Numbered from the stretch's first letter, positions 1 through 13,047 are shown. The stretch: DNA of 64,000 nt from Glandiceps talaboti (GCF_964340395.1 NC_135550.1:18724984-18788983), one strand, 5' to 3'. Numbers and translations are program-made. Notes: generated from the sequence alone by a model not told the origin.

Positions 1-426
1 ACTTGTCTGAACATGTACAGTGGTTTACATGTATATGGTATGATTAATACTCTTTACTTCGGTCTGTGTGAAAATGGCACAATGTACTATATATATGGTT
101 GGGGACACTACCAGTGCCACAATAATGCCTCAAGCTCAGCATAGATTATGTAATGAATGGACCACTCAATGAAGAATAACCTGCAGAAAGGCTTTCATCC
201 AGGTTTACTTTAAAAACAGCAGAGGATATGAACCTATTGAAATCTTTTATCCCAAATTGAATGTAATGGCCTGTGATAAGAAAGGTAGTCTAGAAGCTAT
301 CCATGGGCTTGATTTTCTCTCCATGCTAGTCAAATGTGAATATAATCTACCAAAAATCTAGCTAGTAAAATTTCCTACTGGGTAAAGGGTGAATAGTGCA
401 TGTCATTAGTAATCTATCACACACTG

Positions 427-1180
427 ATAGGTAGTGTAGTGTAGTATAGTATTATAATATAATGCAGTGTAATGCAGTGTAGTATAATGTAGTGTGATGT
501 GGTGTAGTGTAATGTAGTGTAGTGTAGTGCAGTGTGGTGTACATGTAGCTCAGTGTAATGCAGTGTAGTATAATGTAGTGTGATGTGGTGCAGTGTAATG
601 TAGTGTAGTGCAGTGTGGTGTAATGCAGTGTAGTGCAGTGTGGTGTAATGCAGTGTAGTATAATGTAGTGTGATGTGGTGCAGTGTAATGAAGTGTAGTG
701 TAGTGCAGTGTGGTGTACATGTAGCTCAGTGTAATGCAGCGTAGTATAATGTAGTGTGATGTAGTGTAGTGTAATGTAGTGTAGTGTAGTGTAGTGCAGT
801 GTGGTGTACATGTAGCTCAGTGTAATGTAGTGTAGTATAATGTAGTGTGATGTAGTGTAGTGTAATGTAGTGTAGTGTAGTGCAGTGTACATGTAGCTCA
901 GTGTAATGCAGCGTAGTGTAATGTAGTGTGATGTAGTGTAGTGTAATGTAGTGTAGTGTAGTGTAGTGCAGTGTGGTGTACATGTAGCTCAGTGTAATGT
1001 AGTGTAGTATAATGTAGTGTAATGTGGTGTAGTGCAGTGTGGTGTACATGTAGCTCAGTGTAATGTAGTGTAGTACGTATAATGTAGTGTGATGTGGTGT
1101 AGTGTAATGAAGTGTAGTGTAGTGCAGTGTGGTGTACATGTAGCTCAGTGTAATGCAGCGTAGTATAATGAAGTAAGGTG
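427..1180. repeat. GTGTA-type satellite with ~90-bp higher-order repeat
   Basis: A purine-rich stretch built from short units such as agtgt, aatgt and agtgc. A landmark word, acatgtagctcag, recurs at 541, 717, 808, 889, 980, 1046 and 1136. The units are therefore organised into blocks of about 66-91 bp, with one double spacing. It lies in the DPH6 intron following exon 5. The long open frames on its minus strand (runs of Thr-Leu-His-Tyr) are artefacts of the repeat. Confidence 0.9.
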
Positions 1181-1247
1181 TGGTATAGTTGTCTAATGTA
1201 GCTTTAATGTAGAATATGTTAATTATTATTTAGATCTGATATCTCAC

Positions 1248-4200
1248 CTAGAGCTGCGACTTTAATGACAATGGCTTTGACCTGACATGCTATCATTTCT
1301 AACAGCAGTTCTTGTTGACTTCGTCTCCATAGATACGATAATGATGTAAGCCCAAGTCTGCTACATCTAACGTAATAAAATAGACAATATGGTTTAAGGG
1401 TTATGTCACACCAATAGTTTCTTAAAGGACTAGTTTTTCTTTATCAGAAGTACGCACATTGTAAAACTAAACAAGTTGATGATGCAGGACTAGGCCCATT
1501 AACAAAATTGTGTGGCCCTGATTAAGCTCAATTTTAGAATAGGTGGGTAGGTAGATTTTTTATTTTATTTTGTTATATATTTTTTTCTGTGTGAGTGTCT
1601 AGTTCAGGTTTTCCATTGTTTTCCAAATGGTCTCTGAGTTGTTTATTTCTTCCTATCAGATGTACAGCCATTACAGATTGGAAGAAGAGTTTTATTTTGT
1701 CTTTTTAAGTTGATGTCAGTTTCTGCATCCACTACTGCTCGTGAGACTTCACAATTTTTGCGATTTCATTACTTTTTTCTCAAATACATAAAAAAAAAGT
1801 TGAGGGTCGGCAGTGAAGAGTTAGGTTGAGTCGGGTAACCAGAATCAAACAATTATTTTTTTAGGTCCTTGTTTCCAAACTACTAAGTATTGCTTTACTA
1901 GAAGTGCACACCTGCATATTGCAAAACTATAGACATGCCATAACATTAAGAACTAATTTCCAAACTACATATATACTAATTTTGCTTTTTAAGTATACTC
2001 ATTAGCCCCATCTACATTGTACATGGCACTAAAAATGTAGATGTAAACGTGTCCTCAAACTGCCCTGAATCAATCCAGACTTAGGTCACCTTCAAGAGGT
2101 TTCCTGAAACCCTCCTGACTTCATGCTATGTAACTGTCAGGACGGAGTCATCAGCTGCAGGAGGGAATGTGCGACATTTATGCCGTAACCTTCCTACGTG
2201 TAGACACAAATCTATCCTACCTCAGGTAGGATGACCTATGTGTAGATGGGGCTTTTGAAACTAGAAAATAACATTTACCATATATTTCAATAAATAACCC
2301 AAAAAGCTTAAAAGATGAAAATAAAGTCGACAAAAAACATCAATATTTTAATATCGTTTCCTATATGCGGCAAAGTAGAATATATGGGAATAGGGTATCA
2401 TCTTGTATGTGTGGGACGTCATGATGACTGGTTTTATGACTGATTACGGAAACTCAACAATATGACTAGAAATCCCATTACTAGTATTAGCTCAGAGATA
2501 CCGCAAAAAAAAACCAATATGGACATTAAATCCGATGCCGGAAAGTATAAAAGGTTGCCGGTTGAAATGTTGGGATAAATTATCATAAATAGTTCTTATT
2601 TCTGAATTATGAATTCTCGCTACATGTAATATTAATTTTTTTGCGTGTGATGTTAAGAATTTGGGAAATCGCAACATGCAACAATTCTACCATATGATGA
2701 TATTACTAGAGATAATACTTACACGCTTTCAACTCTCACTCTCTGATAGTCTGACAAAACAGCTCCAACTGATACACCTTCAAAATCAATATTCCTCTGC
2801 ATATGCAAAATATGGAGAAAAAAAACAAACCAAAATTTTATGAAATCTGTTAATGTTAATCACAGCCATAAACATTGTTTCAATTTGTAAAGTTATTTTT
2901 TTTTTCATGTTGTCTATCATATCTGAGATTATCTAAATTCTGGTATTTGAAATTGCTGGAAAATTATAATCACACAGTCCGAATTTCATTTCATTTCACT
3001 GAAAATACATGTAGCATGTTCAGTATATGTAATATTGACACATCTATCGAGGTATTCATTTTGATGGAAAGGTTGGAGGGATTGAATACTGTAATAGTCA
3101 CGAGAATAAGAATATTAAAAAGTAGCTGATAAAATATTGAAAAATGAAAAGAGTTAGTTCTTTATTGTTGCGCTTACCAATTCCTATTTTTAGCCCCAAT
3201 CTAAATGATGCTGATTACAAATGAAATGAAAACATAGCTATTTTGTTGTGTTTACCCCTCCTGTGGGACACTGAAAACACACATGCAATTACAATAATTA
3301 GAAAATGCTGCTGAAAGGGGATCATTTTCAAAATGTGTAAATAGAGTCCATAATGAGCAAAGATTCAAAATGGAGTCACAATTAACAACCAAAAATGCAA
3401 CAATAAAATGATTGATGCCCCCTTACACATTTTGAAAATGAAATGCTACCTCCCTCAGTGAGAATCCTTAAAATGGATGAATTGTATAAATTATTTCTAC
3501 ATTATTAGCGTGCAAGTCATAGTATTGTTAGCATATGTGCACAAAAGCATCTCTGTAGTTTAAGCAGCAGAATTAAGTGGCAGAATTTTGTTGTTTGAAC
3601 TGTGTATCTTTTAACTATGCATTCTGGAGGTTTGTGGACTGTTCTTTGCTTTTAAAAATCAATATTATAATAATGTATGTATACTTTTAATATTTACTTT
3701 TCTGTACCTTTTATTTGCATTTGATGCGGGGGGGGGGGGGGGGGGGAAACACCACATCACCATAATTACTCATATGAACATTTCTTGTGTCTTGTATCTA
3801 ATTTAGCATTTTTCTCCGTAAATTCATAAATTGATGTGGTCACAGGCCAGGTAATCAAGTGCCATATGTCAGGTTATTTAGTGCTACTGTGAACACAGCT
3901 GCTTAGTGTGCACAATTTTAGAACAATTGCGTGGGACAGGAACAATTACTCCGGAGTCTAAACTCTATGTTACTATTTGAATCAAAATAACATGATTTAC
4001 AGTTCTGTCTGGTGTATAATTATCCTGTCTATGTACATACATGCATCTACTATTAAACTCTATGCAGGTACATACATGTACATGCATGGGTCAGGTGCTG
4101 TCATTTGTCAAAATTTATAAATAGCTGATTGTAACATGGGAATATTGTAATCATTGCAGACAGGTTAAAGATCGAGTTTGATCATTTACATTCAACTAGT

Positions 4201-7200
4201 CAAACAACTGTGTAAGATATCTGTACATATTTTACGTCGTTACCCAAACAGTTATTTCATACTATATTGTTCATCCATTATCATATGGCTTACTGCTTGT
4301 TTTTAAAATTTCACTGTACAGACAAAGTCAGTCAAAATTGATGCAAAATCTGCTTTAGCTTAAGATGCAACAAGTTTACACAATAACATGAAAATAATGC
4401 CTGCCATTAGTTGCAATACAGGCAAAGATCCAACATTGGACACTAAGTTTTTTGGAAGGTTTCAATATGTGATCATCTTGTCTTTCATTTAGACACCACT
4501 AGGAACATCCCCATCAAATTCAGACCAATTTACCGAGTAATTTTTTCATTCCAGCATTTTTCTTTCACTGAAAACCACATTTTTAGACATAATTTGCATG
4601 ATATGTGTTTTATTGTATATTGCAGATCTGATCACTTTGCCTTGTACAAATTCAAAACAACAACACCAAAGGTAATATCCCATGAAATATCATGGCAATA
4701 TGCTCAGCAGATTTCAACTTATGTTGTTTATACCACTGTCTATGTTTATACATACAGACATACAGACAGACAGATGGTCAGGCAGACTGACTGACATTGG
4801 TAACTGAGTGCAAAATGGAATATTGGTAAAACGAAAATAAAAATATATGCTTCAAATGTTAGCTGTCAGAAAATCTAACAGCTAAACTATTCTATATTAG
4901 TTTTAACAAAAACTTTTCTGTTTTCAATTGCTTCAATAAGGTATTGTTTGACAAGTTTATCTATTTGTTTACTTATAGACTCATTGTAGTGTTTCATATT
5001 TATAATCTCCTATAAATAAAGATAAATAAAGAGTATTCTTTCCCTTGATATAAGTTCAACTCTGCATTGTTGGGTAATAGTTCTTCTGTTCCTTTCATTA
5101 AGATCTGTCGTTGTGTAGAATGGCTTTCACATGTAAAAAGAAAGTGTTCAAGTGTCTTATCAGCTTTTCCACAACAAGGACATGTACAATCATCATTACA
5201 ATTTTCCCATTTTTTCTTCCGTAAGGAAGAGATATATTTATGGGTAGAAGTCTGTGTGTCTGTGTGTGTGTCTGTCTGTCTGTCTGTGTCATCGTTTTCT
5301 CCATAATGGCTTGCTCAATTCAAACGAAATTCTGAAGACGTATTCCGTAGGGTAATGGCAAGACTTGATTAGGTTTTGGTTAAAATCCCGTGAATATTAA
5401 TGAGCAATTTACGTAATTAATGATTTTCGGTAATTAGGCTATATCTCAAGAATGCATGCTTCAAATTCATTATAACTTGGTACATACATTTGCGATACCA
5501 AAGTGCACCTGTCCTGAAAATATTACTAATGTAGCTTTTAGTTTTAATAAGTTATTGGCATATTTTCGATTGGCCACAAAAAAGAAAAAAATAGTTTCTC
5601 ATCAGGAAATGTCGTCTAAAGTGGTGCGACTTTATCACCATTCTCTAAAACACGACTGGCTCAATTCAAACAAAATTTATTGCATGTGTTCTGTAGGGTA
5701 GTGACAAGAACTGATTAGGTTTCGGTAAACATCCCAAGAATATTAACAAGAAATTTACATAATTAATGGTTTTCTGTAATTAGGCTATATCTCAAGAATG
5801 CACACTTCAAATTCAATATAATTTGATACATGCATTTGCGATACCAAAGCACACTTGTCCTGAAAATATTATTGATGTAGCTTTTAGTTTTAATAAATTA
5901 TTGGCATATTTTTGTAGGCCACTAAAAAGGAAAAAATAGTTTCTCGTCAGGAAATGTTGTCTAAAGTGGTACGATGATGCGCTTATTTTTTTTTTTTTAC
6001 ATTCTCAACAAATGTCACAGTACATGTTGTGGTTGGCCAGGAGATCACTAACAGCAATGAGCAAATAGCAATCAATGAGAAAAAATAACTTATTACATAT
6101 GTTCTGTTGTATTCCAACAATTGTCTGTAGGAACGACAATCTCAAAACTTTGCCCTTATGGCAGACATTCAGTTTACATCTGGTCTCTTTTCATTTGCAA
6201 GATCAAGAGAATATGATCTTGTCTTAAATTTCAAACGTGACCCTTTAAAATTAGTAAAAGATTTAAGATACTCTTCTGGTTTCTAAAGTTGTTTTAAATT
6301 TATGGTAATGGGTAAGACTAGAGTTTTTTGTCATGTTTTCTTTCCATATGAGCTCATCCTTTTTAAATATGATATGTTTGATTTTATTCTCTGCAAGAGT
6401 TGTAACATTTGAACTTATGTTTATTTCAGTTTAATAGAGAAATTACATATTGTACTCTTTACACCAAAAAAAAACTGTGTGGTTCCGATAACGCTCAATT
6501 TTAGAATAGGTGGGGTAGGTAGATTTAAAAAAAATGCTTCATGTGTGAGTGTCTAGTTCAGTTAGTTATGTTTTCTGTTGTTTTCCATATGGTCTGTGTT
6601 ATTGATTTATTCCCATCAGATGTACAGCCATTACAGATTGGAAGAACAGTTATAATATCTGTTTTAAGTTGATGTTTCCACATCCACTATTTCTTGCAAG
6701 ACTTCACAATGTTCACAATGTTATTATTTTTTCTCAAATATGTAAAAAAAAGAAAAGAAGAAGTTTAGGGTCAGCAGTGAAAAAGTAGGTGGGGCTTGGG
6801 GAACAGAAACCAATTTTTTTTTTTTTTTTTAGGCTTTAGCCAATCTGAGAACTATTATCTTGCTTTTGTTAATTGTCTTCTTTAAAAAAAAACCTTCTTT
6901 AAAAGGTATTATTTTCTTTTCTGCTTAAGATACTTCAGACAGTTGTTGAAACAAACCTTACAAGGTAGATAAACACATATAATGTATATAACCTTGTCTT
7001 TGGGGACAAGAGGAGATTTGCAAAAGAGCAGCAGACTGGTGGAAGGGTGATACATGCAGCTAGCCATGAGAATTAACAAAACATCCCTTTCCAAAAGCTA
7101 TTGACATGTATGTAACCAAAAGTCATGCATATCCATATTTTAATCATAACAGGCAATGGACTGCATGATTACATTTTCCAGTAAACATCAGTATACTGTC

Positions 7201-10200
7201 AACTTTTCTTTGGGTTTGTTGCACTTTTGTCTCAATGATCGTTTACAAGTGAACAACAGCTGTTTTGAAGTGTTTAGAAATAAATGTACCAAGGTGCCAT
7301 TGTCTGCATATAGACAATGACATACTTCAAATGCTTAAAATAGGCCAAGAAGGCTGGTAGAGAATTTCTGAATTTGACTCTAATAAATTTAATTTCAAGC
7401 CAATGTACATATACATTTTCAAATACTAGAAATTTGATAGATAGCTATTTCACAACACTACCAGCCAATTTTATTTTTGAATGGTGCATATTACATTCAT
7501 TTAAGTGATAATGACATGACTCTATTGTTTGTTGAATCACGGATCTATTATAGATCCATGGTGGTTGAATCCAGCAGTTAGCTTCACAATACTATTAGGT
7601 CAACTGTACAGACTTCCAACTACCACCAATGAAATATGCTCTTTTCTCTATATTGTAAATTTCCACTGACATGCACAAAATTATGATTGCTGATACAATA
7701 TCATGTCTCATCAATCTCATCCGGTTTGCAGATACTATAGCATAAACAAACCAAAGGGTAAGTGATGAACTCTGTCCGTCTTAGTATCACCTTCACATTG
7801 AACTTATGTGCCCTCACAGTTCAATGGTTCAAGAATGCATGGTCCAGTATTGTCAATGAGGGCTATACATCTTCATGACAATAGTAAAGTCAAGGTCGTC
7901 TTCATTCACTTTAAATATCTGTATTAAAGTACATGTACAATACAGTCCAGACAACCTTGCAATGATTGATTTGATATCGTAGGTGTGTTTATAAGTTCAA
8001 CATTCTGTTGGTTAAGGGAAAAAAATTCACAAGACTTTCGATGACAAACACTATGTTAATGAGTATACAAATATCAGAGCATGGTAAATTGTTACTGTTA
8101 GATCTAAATCCAAATGTGATTGGATGATAGCAATTGTAGATAATATAGACAAATATACCTGCATGTTGTGGAGGAGTTGAAAGAGATCTTCCACTTCATC
8201 CATTGGATCAGGAATATAATCCCTGTCTAGCACTACAGATTCACCAAACAAGGTGCGTCTATACAGTGGGATGTCCATGGCTTTTGCATACAGATCAATG
8301 GCATCATGGCCAACTGTTTGGAACATGTAACTGTCAATTTCATCTGAAGAAAAAAAAATGGAATATGAAAAAATCCTCAACTTTTTACAAGTTATTTCCA
8401 CATTTCTTTATTTATATTCCTGCCAACTTATTTTCATTTTACCTTGATTTCAGTACAGAACAAGCAGCAGAGTAATAAAGTGACTTTAAAATTAATTTGA
8501 TTACTAAAATATATACAAATATGGCAATTGATTTGAAATAAGATTATTATGATACCTTTCTTCTCAGGTCGAAGATTGGCCAATGCTACAATTGTATGAC
8601 CCTCAGCCACACACTGCATCATATTGTAACAGCTATCTTTACCACCACTGAAAAAAAAGGAAAGGAAAGAAGAGGCAATGACATTTTTTTTAAAGAATGG
8701 TAAATGACTTATATTTACATTTATATTGTAACTTCCAATATGTGAAAGTATTAGTATGCACCTAAGATGCACAGAAGAAGATACTTTACCCCTATCCCCT
8801 ACTGTCAGTATTACAAAATGATAGCTTATAAATTGGCTTTTGTGGGGGGAAATCAATAATTCTCAAAATATTCACCATTAACCTATTTTTTCTTGTTCAG
8901 CTCATTCACCTGAATAACCAGATTTAAACTGAATGCCTTCCGTAAGGGCAAAGTTTTGAATACAACAGAACATATGCAATAAGTTATTTTTTCTCATTGA
9001 TTTTTATTTGCTCATTGCTGTTAGTGATCTCCTGGCCAACCACAACATGTAACGTGAAGCTTTATAGAATGTTGTAGCATAGCACTCACCATAGAAAGAG
9101 TTTTAAGGGCCAAAAAAAAATTGTTTCTGGTCAGTGCCCATCACTTAAGTACCCCCCTTCCCGCATTAATTTTTTCTTCTACATTAATTGCCACCAGTGA
9201 AGACAACTGCAAAACTAATGATGAACTAACCTATGACATCTGCCCCACATACACACTTGCTGTAAAGTACTAAATAAAAAGAACAGTAACTGCAATGATA
9301 AGTAGATTGATTAACATTTGTTGAGAATGTAAAAAAAATAAGCGCATCATTGCACCACTTTAGACAACATTTCCTGACGAGAAACTATTTTTTCCTTTTT
9401 AGTGGCCTACAAAAATATGCCAATAACTTATTAAAACTAAAAGCTACATCAATAATATTTTCAGGACAAGTGTGCTTTGGTATCGCAAATGTATGTATCA
9501 AATTATATTGAATTTGAAGTGTGCATTCTTGAGATATAGCCTAATTACCGAAAACCATTAATTATGTAAATTGCTCGTTAATATTCATGGGATGTTTACC
9601 AAAACCTAATCAGTTCTTGTCACTACCCTACAGAACACATGCAATAAATTTCGTTTGAATTGAGGCAGTCGTGTTTTAGAAAATGGTGATAAAGTTGCAC
9701 CACTTTAGACATTTCCTGACGAGAAACTATTTTTTTCTTTTTGTGGCCTACCCAAAATATGCCAATAACTTATTAAAACTAAAAGCTACATTAGTAATAT
9801 TTTCAGGACAGGTGTATTTTGGTATCGCAAATGTATGTACCAAGTTATAATGAATTTGAAGCATGCATTCTTGAGATATAGCCTAATTACCGAAAACCAT
9901 TAATTACGTAAATTGCTCATTAATATTCATTTTTTTTAGCAAAACCTAATCAAGTCTTGCCATTACCCTATGGAATACGTTTTCAAAATTTCGCTTGAAT
10001 TGAGCAAACCGTTATGGAGAAAACAATGACACAGACAGACAGACACACACACAGACAGACAGACACACACACAGACAGACACACACACAGACTTCCACCC
10101 ACTAAATACATCTCTTCCTTTAAAAAAAGGGAAGGGGTAACATGTCTTCCTATGTGCATGTAGTATACAACACCTACATATGTAATCAATACAGTGAGTA

Positions 10201-10346
10201 ACATGGTTTTGTGATTGTTAGAATATATTTCTTAACTTTTTACCTTGAATATCTAGAAAATTATGTTAAAATAAATGGCAAAAAATATCTGGAGTCTTTA
10301 CATAAATTTTGTCATTAACTCACCTGACAAGTGCCACGACTCTCAT
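1248..10346 (-). CDS. DPH6: DPH6, diphthine-ammonia ligase (3' end outside window)
   Basis: The enzyme performs the last step of diphthamide synthesis on elongation factor 2, the ATP-dependent amidation of diphthine, in the cytosol. I see five coding exons on the minus strand: 10324-10346, 8556-8647, 8159-8343, 2723-2796 and 1248-1366. All have GT-AG borders and phases that join without conflict. Exon 1 begins MRVVALV and joins SGGKDSCYNMMQC, the ATP-pyrophosphatase P-loop typical of the family. Exon 3 carries EIDSYMFQTVGHDAIDLYA, exon 4 GVSVGAVLSDYQRVRVES, and exon 5 SYLWRRSQQELLLEMI followed by VKAIVIKVAALG. The ~165 residues seen cover about the first 60% of a ~267-residue protein. The C-terminal exons, including the usual GEGGEYETF segment, were not found and should lie left of base 1. 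Introns are long: 3 to 4 about 5.4 kb, 4 to 5 about 1.4 kb. Identification is secure from family knowledge; the exon borders are my reading. Confidence 0.93.
1505..1856 (+). repeat. Dispersed repeat, copy 1
   Basis: About 350 bp in DPH6 intron 4, starting near tgtggccctgattaagctc. It matches a second copy at 6475-6825 over most of its length, sharing for example gatgtacagccattacagat, the segment caattttagaataggtgggg (allowing one base) and the poly-A/T tail. A shorter relative on the opposite strand lies near 59255-59410. No coding capacity is seen; SINE-like or a non-autonomous element. Confidence 0.7.
3728..3746. repeat. Poly-G tract
   Basis: An uninterrupted run of about 19 G in DPH6 intron 3. 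A similar run of about 22 G lies at 13048-13069 and one of about 14 at 47400-47413. Confidence 0.9.
5000..5215 (-). mobile_element. 3' end of a non-LTR retrotransposon ORF (fragment)
   Basis: Read on the minus strand, an open frame ending in a TAA at 5000-5002 contains CTCPCCGKADKTLEHFLFTC followed by ESHSTQR. The spacing CPCCG, then a TLEHFLFTC block, is the C-terminal cysteine-histidine motif that follows the reverse transcriptase in many LINE-type elements. Only about 70 codons are present; no reverse transcriptase catalytic part is seen upstream, where the sequence runs straight into the inverted repeat arm. It is a truncated relic inside DPH6 intron 3. Confidence 0.6.
5213..6172 (+). repeat. 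Left arm of ~1 kb inverted repeat around DPH6 exons 2-3
   Basis: The arm starts at cttccgtaaggaagagatat and carries a (CTGT)n run at about 5260-5290. It then has two tandem ~346-bp units, marked by ggctatatctcaagaatgc at 5437 and 5783, and a tail with ggttggccaggagatcacta. The same order is found reverse-complemented at 8938-10118. The right arm has about 260 bp between units and tail that the left arm lacks. No protein is encoded; it looks like a non-autonomous transposable element present as two opposed copies. Confidence 0.8.
6475..6825 (+). repeat. Dispersed repeat, copy 2
   Basis: Second copy of the element at 1505-1856, same orientation, also inside DPH6 intron 3. It shares the caattttagaataggtgggg block, the gtgtgagtgtctagttcag block and the gatgtacagccattacagat block, and ends in an A-rich then T-rich tail. 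Confidence 0.7.
8938..10118 (-). repeat. Right arm of ~1 kb inverted repeat
   Basis: Reverse complement of the arm at 5213-6172, again with two tandem ~341-bp units (marker cttgagatatagcc near 9529 and 9870) and a CAGA/ACAC run at about 10024-10090. It lies in DPH6 intron 1. Relative to the left arm it carries extra sequence at about 9060-9315. Confidence 0.8.
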
Positions 10347-10886
10347 GTTTGCAGCTTTCACACGAAGTGAGCGATTTAAAGTAGTACTGATACGTACAGT
10401 GATAACAATGTAACGGGAACCCGCAAATTCTGTAGTTATCTCATAGAGTAGGCTGGCGTATGTGGTCCTGAGCCGACAACTCTCTTCCTTTCAATAATAC
10501 TATATGAATATGTATAATATATCATTTACATATGAATAAGACTAAAGTTGATGCAGGCAGCTTAGACTGGTCGACAGCACACTAGACATTGGAAGCAGGC
10601 AGAAATGACCTTTGACCTTGATCCAATGCACTGTACTTCTCCTTCGTTCTTGTACACACTTTTCTTTTCCTCAGCTAGCGCAGCGGGTAATTGGTGAAAA
10701 ATGGTAAATTACGTTGTTCATTTATTGATGGTTGATATGAAACACACTCAAATATTTCCAGTTTTTGCATCACGAAATACGATATACGATACTCCTGAAC
10801 GCCACATGTCTTTACGAGTGTGAAGCTACCATCATATTCATATTCATATTCATTTTCAAAAGTTGACCCCTAAGCTCAATCTCAAT
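10347..10886. promoter_or_regulatory. Divergent intergenic region, DPH6 and small gene
   Basis: About 540 bp separate the DPH6 start codon (minus strand, 10346) from the start codon of the small plus-strand gene at 10887, so the two probably share a promoter region. I see no clear TATA box. From 10814 rightwards the sequence belongs to the inverted duplication shared with 16296-16859. Inference from layout only. Confidence 0.35.
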
Positions 10887-11374
10887 ATGATGATGGCTTC
10901 ACACGTTCATCATCAGATTCGAAGTCTTCCGAATGGGTACGAATGCGAGTTCGGTAAATCACATAAAACCGTCATTGGCAGGTTGAAATCATACGATTGT
11001 GATTACTTTTCACTTGAATTGCATGGATTTGCATGCTCCCTTTTTATTTTTGCCAGAGTATCCAATTTGCTCCATGAATTACTGTTGTCATGGACCATTA
11101 TTTTTTAACAGCAGCAAGTTCGAATCTGTTGATGACAGTCCGGTTGTTGGTGATTTCTCTACTCACATCGACGAGCGAGCAAGCATAGTTGAGATCATGG
11201 AAAGGTAAATATATCAGTCGAGTTGATTTCTTACATTAGCTTTCATAAGATCAGTTGTTACTTGGCGAAAACATTCGTGGTCTAAGGCTTTCGTCACGAT
11301 CGAGGTCTCATCACGGAAAGTAGTTGTACTTTGCGGGTTGCAATACTCCCATGATCTTTGTTTTTGTTTACAAC
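10814..11374 (+). repeat. Inverted duplication, arm 1 (gene 5' end)
   Basis: About 560 bp that recur in reverse complement at 16296-16859. Over the coding part (10863-11208 against 16465-16810) the copies align without gaps and differ by very few bases. Towards 11374 they diverge with small indels. The ~4.9 kb between the arms is not itself duplicated. Confidence 0.85.
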
Positions 11375-12880
11375 TTACAAGCAAATATTACATCATGTAG
11401 TGGTTGATGTACTAATACTATACTTGTAATTGTTCAGTTCCCCTCAGACCAGTGTTTTGGCCGTAACTAATAGTTACTATTAGGACTAACCTATATGAAA
11501 GGAGCCAGCTGGTCCTTCATGTAATTATCTGAACATACCTATTGTATTGTATTTTGAAAATGTATGTTGATTCACAGACAGTGGAGCACTGTCTATGGTT
11601 GATTGTTGCTCTACATCATCATGTTACCCTTAAAGTTCAACATACGCGATGACCACTTAACAGTATTGTTGTGTGTACATCTACGATCATAAAGTTACAT
11701 TGTAATGATTCCATTTTGTAACCGCAAACAACATAAACATGATTTCTTCTTTTTGGTGCTACATTAGCTGGTGAAAACCCAATGATAAGAACAATGCTAC
11801 AACTCAAACTGAACTTCCTGTTTTTGTATCTGCTCACATGAATGAATTATTTTCATTCATAGCATAGAATGATTTTGATAAATTAATCAAAAAGATTTTA
11901 ACACATAGATAATACCTCTGAACTGTTCGACTGTAATTCTTGTATGCTTTGGAATCTAACTCATCACGAAGCAGTTTCATAGCACACATTTGCACTTTTT
12001 CACATTTTTCAATCACTTGACTGAAGTATTAGAATGACAGAAGAATACCATGAAATCCACATCATATGATAAACATACAAATTATTACATTATACAAGAT
12101 TTCTGATACTAATGTGGCTATTGTATTGGTGTACCGTTATTTTATACATACTTTGAAAAAAGTTTTACATTTCAAATATCATTATCCTTATTTTTGTAGA
12201 ATCACTCAATGGCATGTTCTAAACAAAACTCTATGTACATATTTAATCAATAATCATCTGATAACGTTTCATGCTGAAATATATTATAAGGAACAACTAC
12301 CCTGAATAACCTGATAATGAGAAAGGAATTTCATGTACATTTTTATTATATGTCACATATGTTGGACCACCCCATTATGCATTGTTTTGTTCAGTTTCCA
12401 TAACAAGTTCAACTACTAGGCTTCAAAATATTTATGTATACTAGTACATTGACAGATATCACTAAGTCATCAATAAGTGAGAAAGAGGGAGAGGCAAGAG
12501 AGTGGAGGGGCAAGGGGAGATATATTAAAGGGAGGGAGGGGAGACAGACAGAGAAACAAGTGCTTACAGTGAAGTTACACTCTATGTAATTTCTCAACCA
12601 AAGAAACATTGTAATGTTTATTTATTACTACAAAGTTGTTCTAAAATCATGTCACATTCAGTTACATAGAAGTAAAGTAGTTCTGGAGGAGTGTGTCCTC
12701 AACAAAGACTTGTATTTTTTCCCATTAACCAGTCAAAATTATAGACAAACACTGTATGTGCAAAAAAGCAGAATTTGGTTTTATTAAGGATTGGTTTCAT
12801 TGAATTAATAGATGTCATATTTTCTTGCCTTTTTCAGGAATCAAGATGTACCAGAGTTACTGGTTGTGCAAGATGGTTGA
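10887..12880 (+). CDS. Small unrecognised protein, ~85 aa, three exons (model tentative)
   Basis: I do not recognise this protein. The model is exon 1 10887-10953 (ATG ATG ATG, start MMMASHVHHQIRS), exon 2 11057-11204, exon 3 12838-12880 with a TGA stop. Phases close exactly (67, 148 and 43 nt). The acceptors tttttgccag and ttttcag and the donors cg/gtaaat and ag/gtaaat are reasonable. Exon 2 includes KFESVDDSPVVGDFSTHIDE and ERASIVEIMER; exon 3 adds QDVPELLVVQDG. It has no signal peptide or membrane segment and ends acidic. An AATAAA at about 13554 could serve the transcript. Exon 1 and its small 103-bp intron are the weakest part: exon 2 stays open upstream, so a single longer first exon is possible. 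The 5' half is duplicated and inverted at 16469-16786. Confidence 0.45.
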
Positions 12881-13047
12881 TTTGTAAAAGTGTGAGTGCA
12901 GCGAGCCAGACTAAAGCTATTAACTAGGGTAGCAGTAAATTATAATTTATTATTGCAGATATAGGTCATAAATAATAGGACATTGATGTAAGTCTATGCT
13001 CACAGTAGGCTCATGTTTCTGATGGGAAGAATTGAGAGAGCTAGCGA

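Noticed and set aside
452-1139. Long minus-strand frames of Thr-Leu-His-Tyr repeats
   Set aside because: They are translations of the GTGTA satellite, open in several frames because the repeat lacks stop codons.
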